From positions 151,778-215,777 of the forward strand of contig NW_025860903.1 of assembly GCF_002878395.1 (NCBI RefSeq): a stretch of 64,000 bases of DNA, in the 5' to 3' direction. Every line of letters begins with the position of its first letter. Position 1 is the first letter of the stretch. The DNA is from Capsicum annuum (taxonomy: Eukaryota > Streptophyta > Magnoliopsida > Solanales > Solanaceae). Below are positions 44,401 through 57,222 of this stretch, in pieces. The position numbers and the translations under genes are program-made. The notes under the pieces were generated by a model. The model saw only the letters and a program-made list of their open reading frames with translations, had not been told where the DNA came from and did not search any database.

Positions 44401-46250
44401 CAAGTCTTTCACTTATATATTTATTCTCTGTTAGATCCTGGAGCTTCTCTGTCTTTTTTAATCCCTTACACAGCCATTGACTTTGGAGTCATTCCAAAAA
44501 TCCTAACAGATCCTTTCTCAGATCTATCCCAGTAGGTAAGTCTATCACAGCCCGACGGGTATACAGAAACTTTTCGGTTAGGGTATCTCAGAAAGTTACT
44601 TCAACAGACCTGATAGAGCTAGAGATGATGGATTTTAACATCATTCTCAGCATGGATTGGATCCATTCATGCTATGCTTCAGTTGATTTTAGAAACAAAG
44701 TTGTCTATTTTCAGTTCCCGAATAAACCAATCCTTAAATGAAGGGGTAGTACCACAACACTTAAAGGTCAACTTATTTCATACCTTAGAGAGAGAAAATG
44801 ATATCCAAGGGGTGTATTTATTATCTCACGTGAGTTAAAGAATCCAGTTCTAAAACTCCTAGTCTTGAGTTAGTTCCATCCGTAAGTGAATTTCCAGATG
44901 TGTTTCCCATATATCTCCCGGGGTTCCTCTTGAAAGGAAAATTAACTTCAGAATTGACCTTCTTCCTGATACTCAACCCATCTCTATTCTGCCATACAAA
45001 ATGGCTCCAGCTGAACTTAAAGAGTTGAAAGAATAGTTGAAATACCTCTTATACAAAGGTTTTATCAGGCCTAACATATCTCCTTAGGGTGCACCAGTTC
45101 TATTCGTGTGAAAGAAGGACAGTCTCTTAGAATATGTATAGGCTACCGTTAGTTGAACAAAGTCGCCATCAAGAATAAATACCCACTTCAGAGAATCAAT
45201 GGCTTGTTCGACCAACTTTAGGGTGCCAGTTTTATCTCTAAGATAGACCTCAAATTCGACTACCATCAGCTCAGAGTCAGAGAATGTTACATTTCAAAAA
45301 TAGATTTTAGAACCTGGTATAGTCACTTTGAGTTTCTTGTTATGTCCTTTGGTCTAACCAATTATCCAGCAATATTTATGGACTTAATGAATCGAGTGTT
45401 GAAAAAGTATTTGGACATATTCATTATAGTCTTTATTGATGACATTCTTGTTTACTCCTGCAATGAAAATAATTATGCAGACCATCTCAAAATAGTATTA
45501 CAAACTCTCAGAGCCCATCAGTTGTTCACTAAATTTAGTAAATGCAAATTTTGGCTAAGATCAGTAGCTTTTGTTAGCCATATTATTTTCGATAATGGCA
45601 TTAGAGTTGATCCTCAAAAGATCGAAGTAGTGAGAAACTAGACTAGACCCATCTCTCCATTAGATTTCAGGAGTTTCTTGGGTTTGGCTAAATATTATTG
45701 GCAGTTTATTAAAGGGTTTCCATCTATTGAGTCCCCTATGTCTAGATTGACTTAGAAGAAAGTTATGTTTCAGTGGTCAGATTCTTGTGAGAAGAGTTTT
45801 TAGGAGTTGAAGACTCAACTCACCACGACCCCAGTTTTGATGTTACCAGATAGTTTAGATGAGTTTGTTGTGTACTATAATGCTTTTAGAGTTAGCAGAT
45901 AGGTGTGTACCAGATGGGTGTGTGTCGATACAGAGGGGTAAGGTTGTGGCCTAGGCCTCTAGACAACTTAAGCCCCATGAAAAGAATTACTGTACCCATG
46001 ATCTTGAGTTAGCAAATGTTGTTTATGCCTTAAATATTTGGAGGCACTATTTGTATGGGATACATATTGATGTGTTCACAGATCACAAAAGCCTGTAGTA
46101 TGTGTTTTAGCAGAAAGACTTGGACTTGTGTCATATGAGGTGGTTAGAGTTTTTGAAACACTATGACATGACTATTCTGTATCATCCGGGCAAGGCCAAT
46201 GTAGTGGAAGATGCCCTTAGTAGGTTGTCCATGGGTAGTATTGCTCACGT
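44401..46250 (+). pseudogene. pol: Protease, reverse transcriptase and RNase H region of element D
   Basis: Protease: LDPGASLSF with catalytic Asp at 44434. Reverse transcriptase: [14 protein letters not shown] near 44990; palm region [12 protein letters not shown] from 45342 with catalytic FIDD at 45432-45443 and [14 protein letters not shown] (the usual GH has become SH). RNase [21 protein letters not shown] near 45957, VFTDHKSL near 46074, and the HPGKANVVEDALSR end near 46182. Frames differ between protease, RT and RNase H, and stops are numerous, so it is inactive. Confidence 0.88.
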
Positions 46251-46399
46251 TAAGGATGGTAAGAAGAAGTTAGTTCAGGAAGTTCATCATCTTGCCAGAC
46301 TAGGTATCCGTTTGTTTGATTCGGCTGAGGGTAGTGTTTGGGTGCAGACTAGTTCAGAGTCTTCTTTAGTTTCAAAAGTAAAAGAAAAGTAGGACAGGG

Positions 46400-47780
46400 A
46401 TCCTAATTTAGTAAAGCTGAAAGAGTCAGTCAGAGACCATAAGTTATAAGTTTTCTCCCAAGGGGGAGATGGTGTGTTGCATTGCTAGGGTAGACTATGT
46501 ATGCCATGTGTAGATGGAGTGAGACAGTGGATTCTTGATGAAGCGCATGGTGCATATTACTCTATTAATCCAGGGGCCCCTAAGATGTACCGCAGCTTGT
46601 GGGAAGTCTACTCGTAGAGTGGGCTGAAGAGAGACATTATCGAGTTTATGGCTAAGTGCTCTACTTTTCAACAGGTGAATATTGAGCACCAAAAGCCTAG
46701 TGGTTCTATGCAGGAGTTCAGTATTCCCACATGAAAGTGGGAAGAAGTAAACATGGACTTCGTAATAAGTTTGCCTCGTACTCGTCGTCAACACGATTCA
46801 ATTTGGGTTATTGTAGATAGGATGACCAAGTCCGCCTATTTCTTTCCAGTCCATCTTTCCTATTTAGCCAAGGACTCTACCAGGATCTATATTAGAGAGT
46901 TGGTTAAGTTACACAGTTTCTCGTTGTCCATTATTTTAGATAGGGGTACGCATTTCACCTCTCACTTTTAGAAAGCCTTCCAAAAGGGTCTTGGTACCCA
47001 AGTCCATCTTAATACAAACTTCCACCCTTAGGCAGATGGTTAAGAAGAAAGGACCATTCAGACTCTAGAAGATATGTTGAGAGTGTGTGTCATTGACTTT
47101 AAAGGTAGTTGGGATGAAAACTTACCTTTGATTGAGTTTGCATATAATAACAGCTATCATTCTAGTATTCAGATTGCTCCGTTTGAAGCTCTTTATGAAA
47201 GGAAATGTAGGTCTCCGATTGGTTGGTTTGAGGTAGGTAAAACTGCTTTGATAGGGCCTGACTTGGTGTTTCATGCTTTGGAGAAAGTTTAGTTAATCAG
47301 GAAGAGACTTAAGACAACCCAAAGCCGATATAAATCTTATTTAGATGTGAGGAGAAAGGATCTCAAGTTTGAGATTGGTGACTTTGTGTATTTGAAAATC
47401 TCTCCCATGAAGGGAGTGAAAAGTTTTGTTAAGAAGGGGAAGGTTAGTCCCCAATATGTTGGTCCTTATAGGATTTTGAGTCAGTTCAGAAAGGTAGCCT
47501 ATGAACTTGAGTTGCCTGCCGACTTAGCATTAGTGCACCTAGTGTTTCATGTCTCCTTTATAAAGAAGTTCATAGGTGACCCAGCAGTGGTAGTCCCCAT
47601 AGAAACTAGAGATATTCAGAATAATCTCTCTTACAAAAAAGTTCTAGTCGAAATCCTCGATCGTCAGACTCGCAGACTAAGGAACAAAGAAGTTCCATTG
47701 GTCAAAGTTCTTAGGCAAAACTAGTCCGTTGAGGGAACCACTTGGGAAGAAAAAGAAGACATGCAAACCAAGTAACCTCA
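46400..47780 (+). pseudogene. pol: Integrase and chromodomain of element D
   Basis: One frame (that of 46753, 47074 and 47347) with stops. A zinc-binding region lies before 46700. Core: MDFVISLPRT with catalytic Asp 46756, SIILDRGTHFTSHF with Asp 46939, and Glu at 47047 in an EERTIQTLEDML context: 35 residues between the last two, as expected for DD35E. The C-terminal domain has QYVGPYRIL (GPY/F motif). The chromodomain follows: [24 protein letters not shown] near 47640-47710 and TTWEEKEDM near 47740, with TAG between them. This places D in the chromoviruses. Confidence 0.9.
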
Positions 47781-48027
47781 TCTCTTCTCCGCAAACTTAG
47801 ACTCAACCTAAGGTAACAGTCTTCCTTAGATTTACTCTGTTCCATACTTAGTTTTAGCTGTATATCAATCTCCTATCATTCATGAATTCATGTATCAATT
47901 CAGTCATGTGTTATGCCTTAAGATTAAGTCATGTTTCTTCTATGCATGTCAGTATAATCTCAGTACCTCAGTGTCTCTCAGCTTAATTAGTCTTATTTGA
48001 GGACTAATGTTTCCAAGGGAGAGATAT
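47781..48027 (+). mobile_element. Element D 3' internal end with polypurine tract
   Basis: Non-coding, rich in TCATG/TCAGT repeats. It resembles the ends of the LARD interiors (about 350-516 and 11000-11172), including GAGGACTAATGTTTCCAAGGGAGAGATAT before the LTR. That shared end suggests A/H-type elements use the same plus-strand priming context. Confidence 0.75.
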
Positions 48028-50187
48028 TGTAAGATCCTATAAAGTCGTATCCCATTTCAGATCCATATAACATGCCAAAAGAGGTCCCAAACTAAGAAAA
48101 TTTCAGCTAAGTGTTGACACTTAGTCTTATTTAAGGCCTCCATATTTCAATGGTTTTATTTTTGATCTTCCGGATCTTAGATTTCTGATTTTTAAATTGT
48201 TTTATGATCAGGGTTATCTAGTCTAAGGTGAGTTTCAAAATTATTGTACATCATTTGAGACATATTTGGATGACCAAAATAGCAAGCCAACACGATCAGG
48301 AGGCGTCACATTTGCTATCACGTTGTCACCATCGACGCGATGCATTGGTAATTGCATTGTTACCATCGATGTGGAATGTCACCTGTCGTATCACTGGTCA
48401 CTTCTTTTGTACTAAATTACAGGTTTGTGGGGGTAGAGGAGTCTATTTCCACCCATATTAACCCACCATAACACAAAATTAAGCCTCTCAAAGGGGAAAA
48501 TTCACTCATTATTTTCACAAATTCTCTCAAGAGAAAAACCCTAGTCCATCAAGTCTAAGATCAAGTTCCAAGAAATCACCAACAATTCCTATGAATTTAA
48601 CAATTAAAGTATGTTTAGGTGTTCATCCTTAGGCTCCTTCCACCCTTGGAGTTTAAGAATCTTTTTTCTAAAACTTAGATTATGATTTATATTCTTGAAT
48701 GGAATTGTGTTCATGTATGTGTTATTGTGTGGGTTTCAAGTCAAGAATATTTTGAGTTTCATGTAAAGGAACTCGAATGCGTGTTTATTTATGTAATCCT
48801 TATGTTTAATCCTTGAATTATGATGTTGAATATGGTAGTCATGACATTCATATATTGCTCATTCTCATGTACAAGATTTATGTATCCTAGGTGTTTGACA
48901 AAATATTTATGTGGAGGAATTGTGCATGATAACCTATGTGATAATTTTAAAGTTAATATATGGTTCCATTATCTATGCAATAGAGTCCTAGGGGTATTTA
49001 ATACCCAAAATTTAGCTGTTTATCTAGTCCCCAGTCAAAGTAGAATGATTCCGAGTAACCCAAACAATAGCATTCAGTCAGTCAATAGAATCAATGTAAG
49101 TTCTATCAAGCCTAGTACAGTCTAGTGATTAGTTCAGTGTCGATTCAATTGAGAGTAAGATTCATCAATAAGAAAACCCAGTGATGGGGGCATTCCTTCC
49201 AGTAGAGGGTTTGACCCTTAGTAGTAGTCCCTGAGTTACAGAACTACATAGCCATCGTATGGTAAATCGTCTTCCTGTCAGACTAGGGTTGACAAAACTA
49301 TATACATCTTATGAGTCTTCCTGCCAGATTAGGGTTGACTCAGCTAATGTTAGTAACCCGTGGCACTGTGATAACTCCCTTCCATCTGGGTTACATATTG
49401 GACCCCAAATTAGTCCATAATCGGGGTATGATGGTTAGATGATAACTTCCACAGTTACAATTTTAGTATTCAGTATCTAGTAATTAGTATGTAGTATTCA
49501 GTAAGAACTTAGTTCAATTCTACATGATCATGACTTATAGTTATTACTTATTCAGTTACCAAAAACTCAATACTTCAGCTTCAGACTAACTCAGACAGAC
49601 GATATATGCTTGGTATTGTATGTTCAGTATTTACAGTAGTCCCAGTTTTTCATATCCTCTCATCCAGTTATTTAATGATATTTAGTTATTATTCTCATGC
49701 ACATGAACCCATACATGTCAGCCTAACCTCACCTAGCATACCAACACATTCCAAGTACTGACGCATACTCTTCATTTGCGCTATGATATCTCATATCAAT
49801 GATTCAGATGCTTGGGTTCCTGACCATACCTAGCCAGATCAGTCTATCAGCTGTAGCTACAGTAGTGAGTCTTCATCCATCGAGGACGTGACACTCATTT
49901 AGTTATTTTATTATTTACATTATTTTAGTTTTTCAGTTACTATCATTGGGGTCCGTCTCTTCAACTCCTTTATTTTAGATTTTAGAGGCTTTCAGACACT
50001 TTTAGTTAGCATTTATTCTGCAGATGTACTCAGTATTGATTTGGTTTTATGAACCTTATGGCATTTTAAGTTTTTACTTTCACATATGTTTTATGATTAT
50101 TATTTAGTGCTCACAGCAGGTACCAGGCATGGGTTAGCTTGTGGTCCTACGGGGTCGTAAGAACCGTGTGATGCCTAGGGTATTAAA
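48028..50187 (+). repeat. 3' LTR of element D, end eroded
   Basis: It starts TGTAAGATCC. Compared with the 5' LTR it lacks the last TAGTCTCGGGGTG stretch: GCCTAGGG is followed by TATTAAA instead of ...GTTACA. The target duplication ATACT (50188-50192) nevertheless follows directly. Landmarks match the 5' LTR, with weaker stem-loops (HP3 near 49780 partly lost). Confidence 0.86.
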
Positions 50188-50192
50188 ATACT

Positions 50193-50399
50193 ATTCTAGC
50201 TATCATTTACTCATAAAGACATACATATAAGATAGTAAATCTATTCTAATGCATTTATAAATACTCCTACATGATAAGGATAAGGTTGCAACTGTTGGGG
50301 CACTATCAGCCTTTTAGCCTTCTGTTGTCCTTTGATATGCACGTGCATGACAATTTTCTTCAAAATCCTGTTAGTAAAAAACTTTATTTTTGAAATCTC
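50193..50399. other. Spacer after element D
   Basis: AT-rich DNA, possibly the 3' untranslated part of the antisense LINE next to it. No separate feature is seen. Confidence 0.35.
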
Positions 50400-50862
50400 A
50401 ACCTATTAGGGGAAAGAATCATTGTTCCCTCAGCGGAAGACTCTCCAATAAAATCCGTCGTCTTGCCTGTCTCTCCCTCCATATACTAAATATCATCATA
50501 ACAAACACACTTATAACTATTAAAGCAAATGCAACTTTCTTTTATGCCATAGAAATAAGCCATGTAATCTCTGCTTTGTAGTCTTGAATTGGTCTACAAA
50601 ACCCTATCTAATTGGACAAGCTAGTTCATAGTTCTTTAGTCACCTGACAATCAAACAAATGGCAATAAAAGGTTTCATTTTCTCCACCATAAAAGATTTA
50701 GTCAGGAGGTATGTGAATTTCTAATTTTCCAACCTCTCCACTGTATCTAATCTCCTCTAGACAACCAACCAAAAATGAATTTGAACCTGGGATACACTCT
50801 CTGCTACAAGCTATTACTCTTACAATCAGCTTTTGGGAGTGAGGGCAAAACTACATACCTTA
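50400..50862 (-). pseudogene. LINE (non-LTR) reverse-transcriptase C-terminal fragment, antisense
   Basis: Read on the minus strand with frame shifts, it gives the zinc-binding end of plant LINE reverse transcriptases: PRFKFIF, RLDTVERLE, then GENET..CHLFDCQVTKEL (near 50710-50640), the EITWLIS region, and the terminal SIWRERQARRR (near 50490-50455). These blocks are in the right order and spacing for the family's C-terminus. Stops and frame changes are frequent. No poly(A) tail or target duplication was found. Confidence 0.68.
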
Positions 50863-51403
50863 AATTGAGATTTGGAAGTTTATATTCCGTGAGATCAGTG
50901 ATAACAATAATTAAACATGTATTCCTTATTAAACTCCCCTATTTTGGATAATAGGTTGTTTATTAAAAGAATTTTATTATGAGCTACTATACTGATGTGG
51001 GTTGTTGTTCGCTTACTGGGTTTATATATTAATAGTGGTTTTTGTTCTAGTTAATAAAGGGCATACTTGTCATGACAAAAAAGGCCATGAGTGGCACAAA
51101 TACTAATCTTCCTATGGGAGAGCAATCTAAACCGAACCATTACTCAATAACTTAGTCAATATTAAAATGCTATTATCATAAAACCAACTTAATTACAATA
51201 ATCTAGAGCTAATCATTAGTAGTGCGGAAACCAAAGACACTACTTACTGAAATTCCCAAGATCCAAAAGTCATCTTACAAGAACTTCTAAAAAAGATCAT
51301 GTCTAAAAGATATATCCAAAAATAAAGAATAGAAAGAATTTTTCACTTCCTGAAAGATGGACAAGAGCAAATAGGATGATCCATGGCAGCTTGGAGATGG
51401 AGT
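50863..51403. other. AT-rich spacer, no gene seen
   Basis: Between the LINE fragment and LTR-F. A run AATAAAGGGCATACTTGTC near 51055 is unremarkable. No coding or repeat structure is supported. Confidence 0.4.
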
Positions 51404-51781
51404 TGTAATTCCCCACACTTTTTCCACGCTCAATTTAGATCCTGAAATATCAAGGGTTTGCTTCAAAAATGAATACCCTTTGATACATATAGAATTTAAT
51501 AGTTCTAGTCCCTCCAGTGTGTAGAAAATTTAGTTAGCTTTCCAATGATACCAATTTAGCCTAAATCTGATGCTCGATTGAGAAGTTAAGGCATTTTTAG
51601 TAAAATAGTATGGCATTTTGACAAGCACCGCGTCGCGGTGAACGATGATTTCACAATGGTCAAATTCCAGTGAAGCACCACAATTACATTAAATCACGGT
51701 GAAAGTACAATTCCTACTAGTCCTTTTTCTAGTGAGGCGATGCGATTTAAGCGCATCATGGCGATGGCCAAAATGGGACTC
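51404..51781 (+). repeat. LTR-F, first segment (gamma cassette)
   Basis: It starts TGTAATTCCCCAC and includes TTGAGAAGTTAAGGCATTTTTA and the beginning of a gamma-type cassette (CACCGCGTCGCGGTG at 51627-51641, itself an inverted repeat). It is interrupted after GACTC (51777-51781) by solo LTR G and continues at 54887. Confidence 0.85.
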
Positions 51782-52583
51782 TGTAATACCTCAAGATTCT
51801 AAACTGATAGTAGAACCATGCTTCAAGCTCATGAGAAATAAATTCTAGTGATTTGGTAGTTTTATGATCAAGTTTGATGTATATTAAGGCCTCAAATATG
51901 TCCTAGCTATTAGACGAATCAAAACATCCCTTATCAATTAAATTCTTGGGAGGGATATTGGTATAGTCAACTTCAAATGAGCACATCTCTCCTACTAATT
52001 TTTGAGATCATGACCCACCAAAAGATATATAATTGAATTAACTTTCCAATGTTACCAATTTCTCCTAAATTCGATATCAGAGCCAGAAGTTATACCCATT
52101 TTACTCCAACATATTAGCTTGGAAACTAAGTGACGACATGAGCTGACAACTTATTACAGATCTGACGGCTTATCAGCCCATTTCATCAGACTTAGATAGA
52201 AACCCATCAATTTCAGCTCCCAGGTGACGACCTGGGCTGACGGGCTATCACAGATCTGATGGCTTATCAGCCTTGGTCTTCAGCTGAAAATTTAAGCAAC
52301 TGGGAAGTGATTTTGTAGGGGTATTTTTGTCTTTTCCCTCACCCTAAAGCTTACCCTCATGACATAAAATGCCAAAAACACATACTTAGCTATTGTGATT
52401 TAGTTTCAAAAACTCTTAACCCTCTTTGTTCCCGAGAACAAACTTAGGGTTTCTTCTCAAATAACTTCAAGACCCCATCACACTCTCCACAAGGTAATCA
52501 AGAATTAAGATTCCCATTCTAGAACCTTCAATAAAAGTCATTCTCTTTCAAGATTCAAGATTTTGAGATATGTTAGATGTTGA

Positions 52584-52608
52584 TTCTTGGGTTCTTTTCA
52601 CCCAAGAA
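52584..52608 (+). other. HP1 stem-loop (solo LTR G)
   Basis: TTCTTGGGT pairs perfectly with ACCCAAGAA around a 7-nt loop, 12 nt after the former donor motif. The stem sequence is unrelated to that of LTR-B at the same place, yet pairing is complete. Confidence 0.72.
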
Positions 52609-54456
52609 GTTCAAGAATCTTTTTCTAAATTCAAGATTACATATTTATGAGATTGTCATGATTTTTGTGAATAGAAATTGAAGTTCATGTTGTTGATGAG
52701 TTTTAATTCACGACTTGATTTCAAAGATCCAAGATTTGATCCTACTATGTGATATTCATGATAAAACCCCATCAAGTTGCACGATATTGATCTATTCATG
52801 ATAATTAAGTATAGAATCTGTGGTATAACCAAAGCATGCTCCCCATATGTATGATATAATGCTTAAGTAAAGAGAATAATGCCTTTTTAGTATGTTAAGC
52901 ATGAAATCCCCAATTATATGATAACTAGTACATGCCAAGCGTTTGTTGAAATTCCTCAGTGAATGTATTATTATAAGTTGCATGCATTTTTATCCATGTG
53001 TATTCCTTGTTGAACAACTTTGAGATATTATTATGCATACCCTATAAATTTACATGTTTATGACATTCAAGTGATTGACGTGATATACTATTGATTGTGT
53101 TGCGAGTGAAAGTCCATTGTCATGATATTCAAGTGTGGTCCTATATTATTTATTTATGCTATCGAGTCCAGGGGGTATTTATACTTGAAAACTTAGCTGC
53201 TTGTCTAGAGATGAGTCAGTCTCAAGATAATCTCAGTCGTGCTATGATTAGTAGAATTTAGTCAGCTACAGAACTTAAGAAAATTTAGTAATCTCAGTAC
53301 TAGATCAATCTATTCTTTGTATCAGTCTAACTCAATTTTGTATCTAGTTCAAACCTCAGTAGTATTCAGAATTTAGTTTAGATTTTAGTAAAGCTCAGTA
53401 AGTTACAGAACTCAATAGTATTCAGATAGAAAGTAGAATTCTAAAGTGTTCCATAAGACAATGGAATCAAGTGAACTCATCAGACCAGTCAAGTAAGATG
53501 ATCAGTAACTGATTTAGCTCAGTCTAATATAGTTTAAGAAGTAGTTCAGTTTCTTTCAGTTGGGAGTAGGAACTAGCACCGAGCGATTTTAAGGACGACG
53601 GCTTCCCCATTAGAGAGGCAGAGTCGTTAGCATCAGTCCTTGAACTCTAGAACTTTGTAGACAACGCAGGACTAGGAGTCACCCATTAGATTAAGGCTTG
53701 ACTACCTTCTAGGAGTCACCCGATACCTTAGGCTTAACTTACTATTCAGGGTCACCTGTTAGAGAGGCTTAACCATAGTAGTTTCTTTACCCGTGGCACG
53801 GTACTGACACCCTTCCAGCTGGGGTTACAGGCTGGACCCCACTAGTTTAGATCAGGGCATGTCAGTTAAGTGAGAACTTCCAGAGTTTCAACTTCAGATT
53901 TAATCTTAGTTAAGAACTCAGATAGTTCTTCAGATTTAGGACCATTAGATACGGTCACACAACTCAGTGAGGAACTTTGATAGTTCCTCAGATTCAAAGA
54001 TCACCCACTAGATAGGCTTTATCTTAAACTCAGTCAATCATTATGATTATTTGTAAATTTAGAGATCACCCGCTAGATAGGCCTGATCTTAGATATAAAC
54101 CATCATCATAATAGTAGAATCAGAGGTCACCCACTAGATAGGCTTGATTTTAGATATAGTCAATCATTATTATTATGAGTAGACTAAGTTGTTCAGTATC
54201 CCAGAGTCAGTGAACTCAAATATCAGTACTAGTAGACACAGATATCAGTAAGTTAGTATTCAGAAACCAGTATTCAGAAGTTAGTATTCTGTGTTACTAT
54301 GATTTCAGTGATAGTTTATGCATTCATGCATGTATTCTCATTCAGCATACTTAGATTGTCTAGTCAGTATTGTTCATGCATAAGCCCTTGCATTTAGCCT
54401 TACCTCATCTAGTATACTAGTATATTCAAAGTACTGACACATACTTTTCTCTTGCA

Positions 54457-54477
54457 CTATGGTGTCTTATACCATAG
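54457..54477 (+). other. HP3 stem-loop (solo LTR G)
   Basis: CTATGGT pairs with ACCATAG over seven bases with loop GTCTTAT. Compared with LTR-D, the A-T pair at stem position 6 has become G-C on both sides, a compensatory change. Confidence 0.72.
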
Positions 54478-54886
54478 GTTCAGAAGCACGAGATCCAGAG
54501 CACCCTTAGCAGTCCAGACTTAGTCAATAGTAGTAGACGTAGCAGTGAGTCATATCATTCAATAATGCTTCTTATTTCTATATTACATTAGATTCAATTT
54601 ATTTTAGTAGTTGGAGACATGTCCCATCAACTTCTTATTCAGATAGTTTAGAGTCTTTGAGACTAGTTATACAGACAGCTGTTTTAGTTTTGATATTGAT
54701 AGACATTATTCAGTTGTATGTTAAGTTTTTGAACCTTATAGTAAGTTTCTGCCAGTTTTCTACATGTATTTCATTATATTATACAATGCTCAGTATAGGT
54801 ACCAGAAAAGGGTTAGCTTGTTGTCCTTCAGGATCATAAGCACCATGTAATATTCCGGTTATAGAAAATCGGGGCGTTACAGACTC

Positions 54887-57012
54887 GTCCCTTATATAGT
54901 TGCCCAATAAAATTTCACCGCATCGTGTTGATGGGCCAAATGATAGTCGTCCCTTTTCCGGCGAGGCACCATGATAGTGGCGCGTCGCGGTGGCATGATA
55001 AATCAAGAAAAAATTATCTTTTCCAATTCTGATTAAAATTTTAAATAGGGCAATTTAATCAAATTCCAAGTCTCCAATTCATCAAAAACAAGGAATTAAA
55101 CCTATTCTAAGCACTTTATACCCATTTTTTATCAATTCTCTCTAAAAGAAAACCCTAAATCTCACAACTTCTCTCCAATAAATCTAATTTCCTCTATTAT
55201 TCTCCCAAGATAGCTCAAGATTAAGGGTTTCCAATTCACGAACTTCAAGAGTTTATCTTCAAAAGCTTAAATAAGGATTTAAGTTCAAGCTTTCTTAGAA
55301 ATTACATCAATTAAGATATGTGGGGTTTTATGAACAATGATATTCTTTCATTCTTGTTCCCAAATCTAGTTTTTAATTATAAATTCACATGATTTTACAT
55401 GAATTTCAAATTAGGATTCATACCCGTTATTGTTATTTGCAAGATTATGAGATATCAAGTGAATTAGAAGTTGAATTGCATGTTTATTTTCGTATTTCAT
55501 ATGTATTTTAGTAAATTCCAGATTTTGAATTAAAATACCAATATTTACATTATCAAGCATGGATATTATGATAATTTGACATGAATTTGAAGTATAGGTC
55601 AGTAAAAATAATTTGAAGTATTGCTATTTCAAGTTCGATTGTGCTATAAGCACCCTATGACTAGATTATTTTTAGATTTTGATGAAGATTTGATCTTTTG
55701 ATCTCTGCTTAGATATAAAATCCTCTTTACGGTCTCAGATTTCAGTTAACTTAGCAATTAGACAGTTGGTTTTTATAAAAATTATACTAGATTTTAAAAG
55801 TGGATTTCCAACAGAATTAACATACAGATTAAAAGGAGTAGTATTTAGCACCGAGTCGGGTATGTTCTCATGCCCTAGAACTATGAGCCACCACAGGCTT
55901 AGATTATTAGATTATTCCTATTTCTATATGGATGAAAAATACAGATGTGATCACTTAGATTAGGTGATACTCCTTAGAAAGAGTATGATACCTCTTCTCA
56001 ACGTGAGGTTTTCCCATAAGGGAACGAGACATTGGACTCCATGATAGCTCACATGATTTATGTTGGTTAAGAGAACCTCCCTACTAGTAAAGAACAATAG
56101 AAAAGCTTTTAAAAGAATTTTCCCTTATAGAAAAGCTTTACAGAATAGTTTTAAAACAATTTCCCTACGGATTACAACTACAGATTTTAGAATAGAATAA
56201 TCCTAATAGAAAAGCTTTTAGAAACTAAGTGTAAAGGCTCACAACTTTATTCAGACATTATTATACAAAAGATATTAGCTATAAGATTTTAGATTTTCAG
56301 ATTTCAGATATTAAAGTGAGTCCTTTCTACACTTTGATATCATGACTTATAGGAAGAACACTAGTACAACTTTTAGAACTAAATGTTATGACTCACTAGA
56401 TTTATGCAACATGCTTTGCCATTCTTGATTATGATTTATAGTTTTCAAATATTCCAGCTTATGTGAGTCATCTTCATTTAGCATGCATTGTTTTACAAAT
56501 TATGATGATGTTTAGATATTGTTTTAATTATGCATTCACCCCATATACTCAGTACACCCTCAAAGTACTAGTCCACATATATGTCTATGTGCTACATTAT
56601 CTTATAATGTAGGTTCAGGTGCTCAGTTACAGTAGTATGAGTGATTTCGATCATCTCTTCCTGCATCACGATTGTTGGTGAGTCCTCATAGTTTAGGGAT
56701 TCAGTCATTCCATTTCCTTTTAGCTTTTTAGTATAGGTGATTTAGTATTTTCAGACAGTCTGAGTTAGCTGGAGGTTGTCCCAGTGACTCTCTAGTTATT
56801 ATTAGTAGAGCCTTGTCTGAATGCTAGATACATTTTCAGAATATTCAATATTGATTATTCAGATAGATTTTCTGCATTCTAGTTTTGATATTATTTCTAA
56901 ATTCTCTTGTTATGAGATTCATACTTAGTAGAAGACAGATAGGGTTAGTTTAACGCTACTCATAGTCTTGAGCACTGTGTGACGTCTCGGGACTAGGTTT
57001 TGGGGCCTTACA
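54887..57012 (+). repeat. LTR-F, second segment
   Basis: It resumes the F cassette (GCACCATGATAGTGGCGCGTCGCGGTG near 54964-54990). HP1 GAACAATGAT (55332-55341) pairs with ATTCTTGTTC (55350-55359) with one mismatch and one wobble. The donor-like motif reads AAGATATGT (GT lost). The core AGGAGTAGTATTTAGCACCGAG lies near 55835. HP2 is at 56549; HP3 CTACATTAT (56592-56600) pairs with ATAATGTAG (56604-56612), perfect. It ends GGCCTTACA. Total LTR about 2.5 kb. Confidence 0.86.
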
Positions 57013-57222
57013 AACTTGGTGTTAGATCCTAAGGTTTATAAAAGTCCTAGGGAGTCAGATAAGCCATGTTACGTAGAGTATTTATCATGGGTGTAAAGCA
57101 TCCACATTTATGAGCAAGTGGCTACGGGACGTTCTTAGGAAATCCCCTCTTTCTTTCATGATCTATTGGGCTTACAGTATGTCTATCTGCTTTTAGCTCA
57201 TGCTTTTACGTGACAGTTGAAT
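57013..57222 (+). mobile_element. Leader of element F with degenerate primer site
   Basis: TGGTGTTAGATCC (57017-57029) stands where TGGTATCAGAGCC is expected. The leader resembles those of C, D and H, and ends in TTTTACGTGACAG (57204-57216), acceptor-like, 7 nt before gag. Confidence 0.75.

Larger units (their letters stand above)
27999..50187 (+). mobile_element. Element D: complete but broken chromovirus (Tekay/Del-like)
   Basis: It is flanked by ATACT at 27994-27998 and 50188-50192. Order: 5' LTR (27999-29867 plus 42628-42976), primer site, gag, protease, reverse transcriptase, RNase H, integrase, chromodomain, polypurine tract, 3' LTR (48028-50187). The 5' LTR is split by Athila element E (29868-42622). 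Without E the element is about 9.4 kb, a normal size for the clade. All coding parts carry stops and frame changes. Confidence 0.92.
51782..54881 (+). repeat. Solo LTR G (3100 bp) with target duplication GACTC
   Basis: It starts TGTAATACCTCAAG, ends GGGGCGTTACA, and is flanked by identical GACTC (51777-51781, 54882-54886). No internal region. It has an alpha cassette (52105-52285) like element A, although the backbone differs. HP1: TTCTTGGGT (52584-52592) with ACCCAAGAA (52600-52608), perfect; the donor here reads GAGATATGT (GT lost). HP3: CTATGGT (54457-54463) with ACCATAG (54471-54477), perfect. Three ~63-bp repeats (TCACCC(A/G)CTAGATAGG at 54001, 54066, 54127) add length. Confidence 0.92.
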
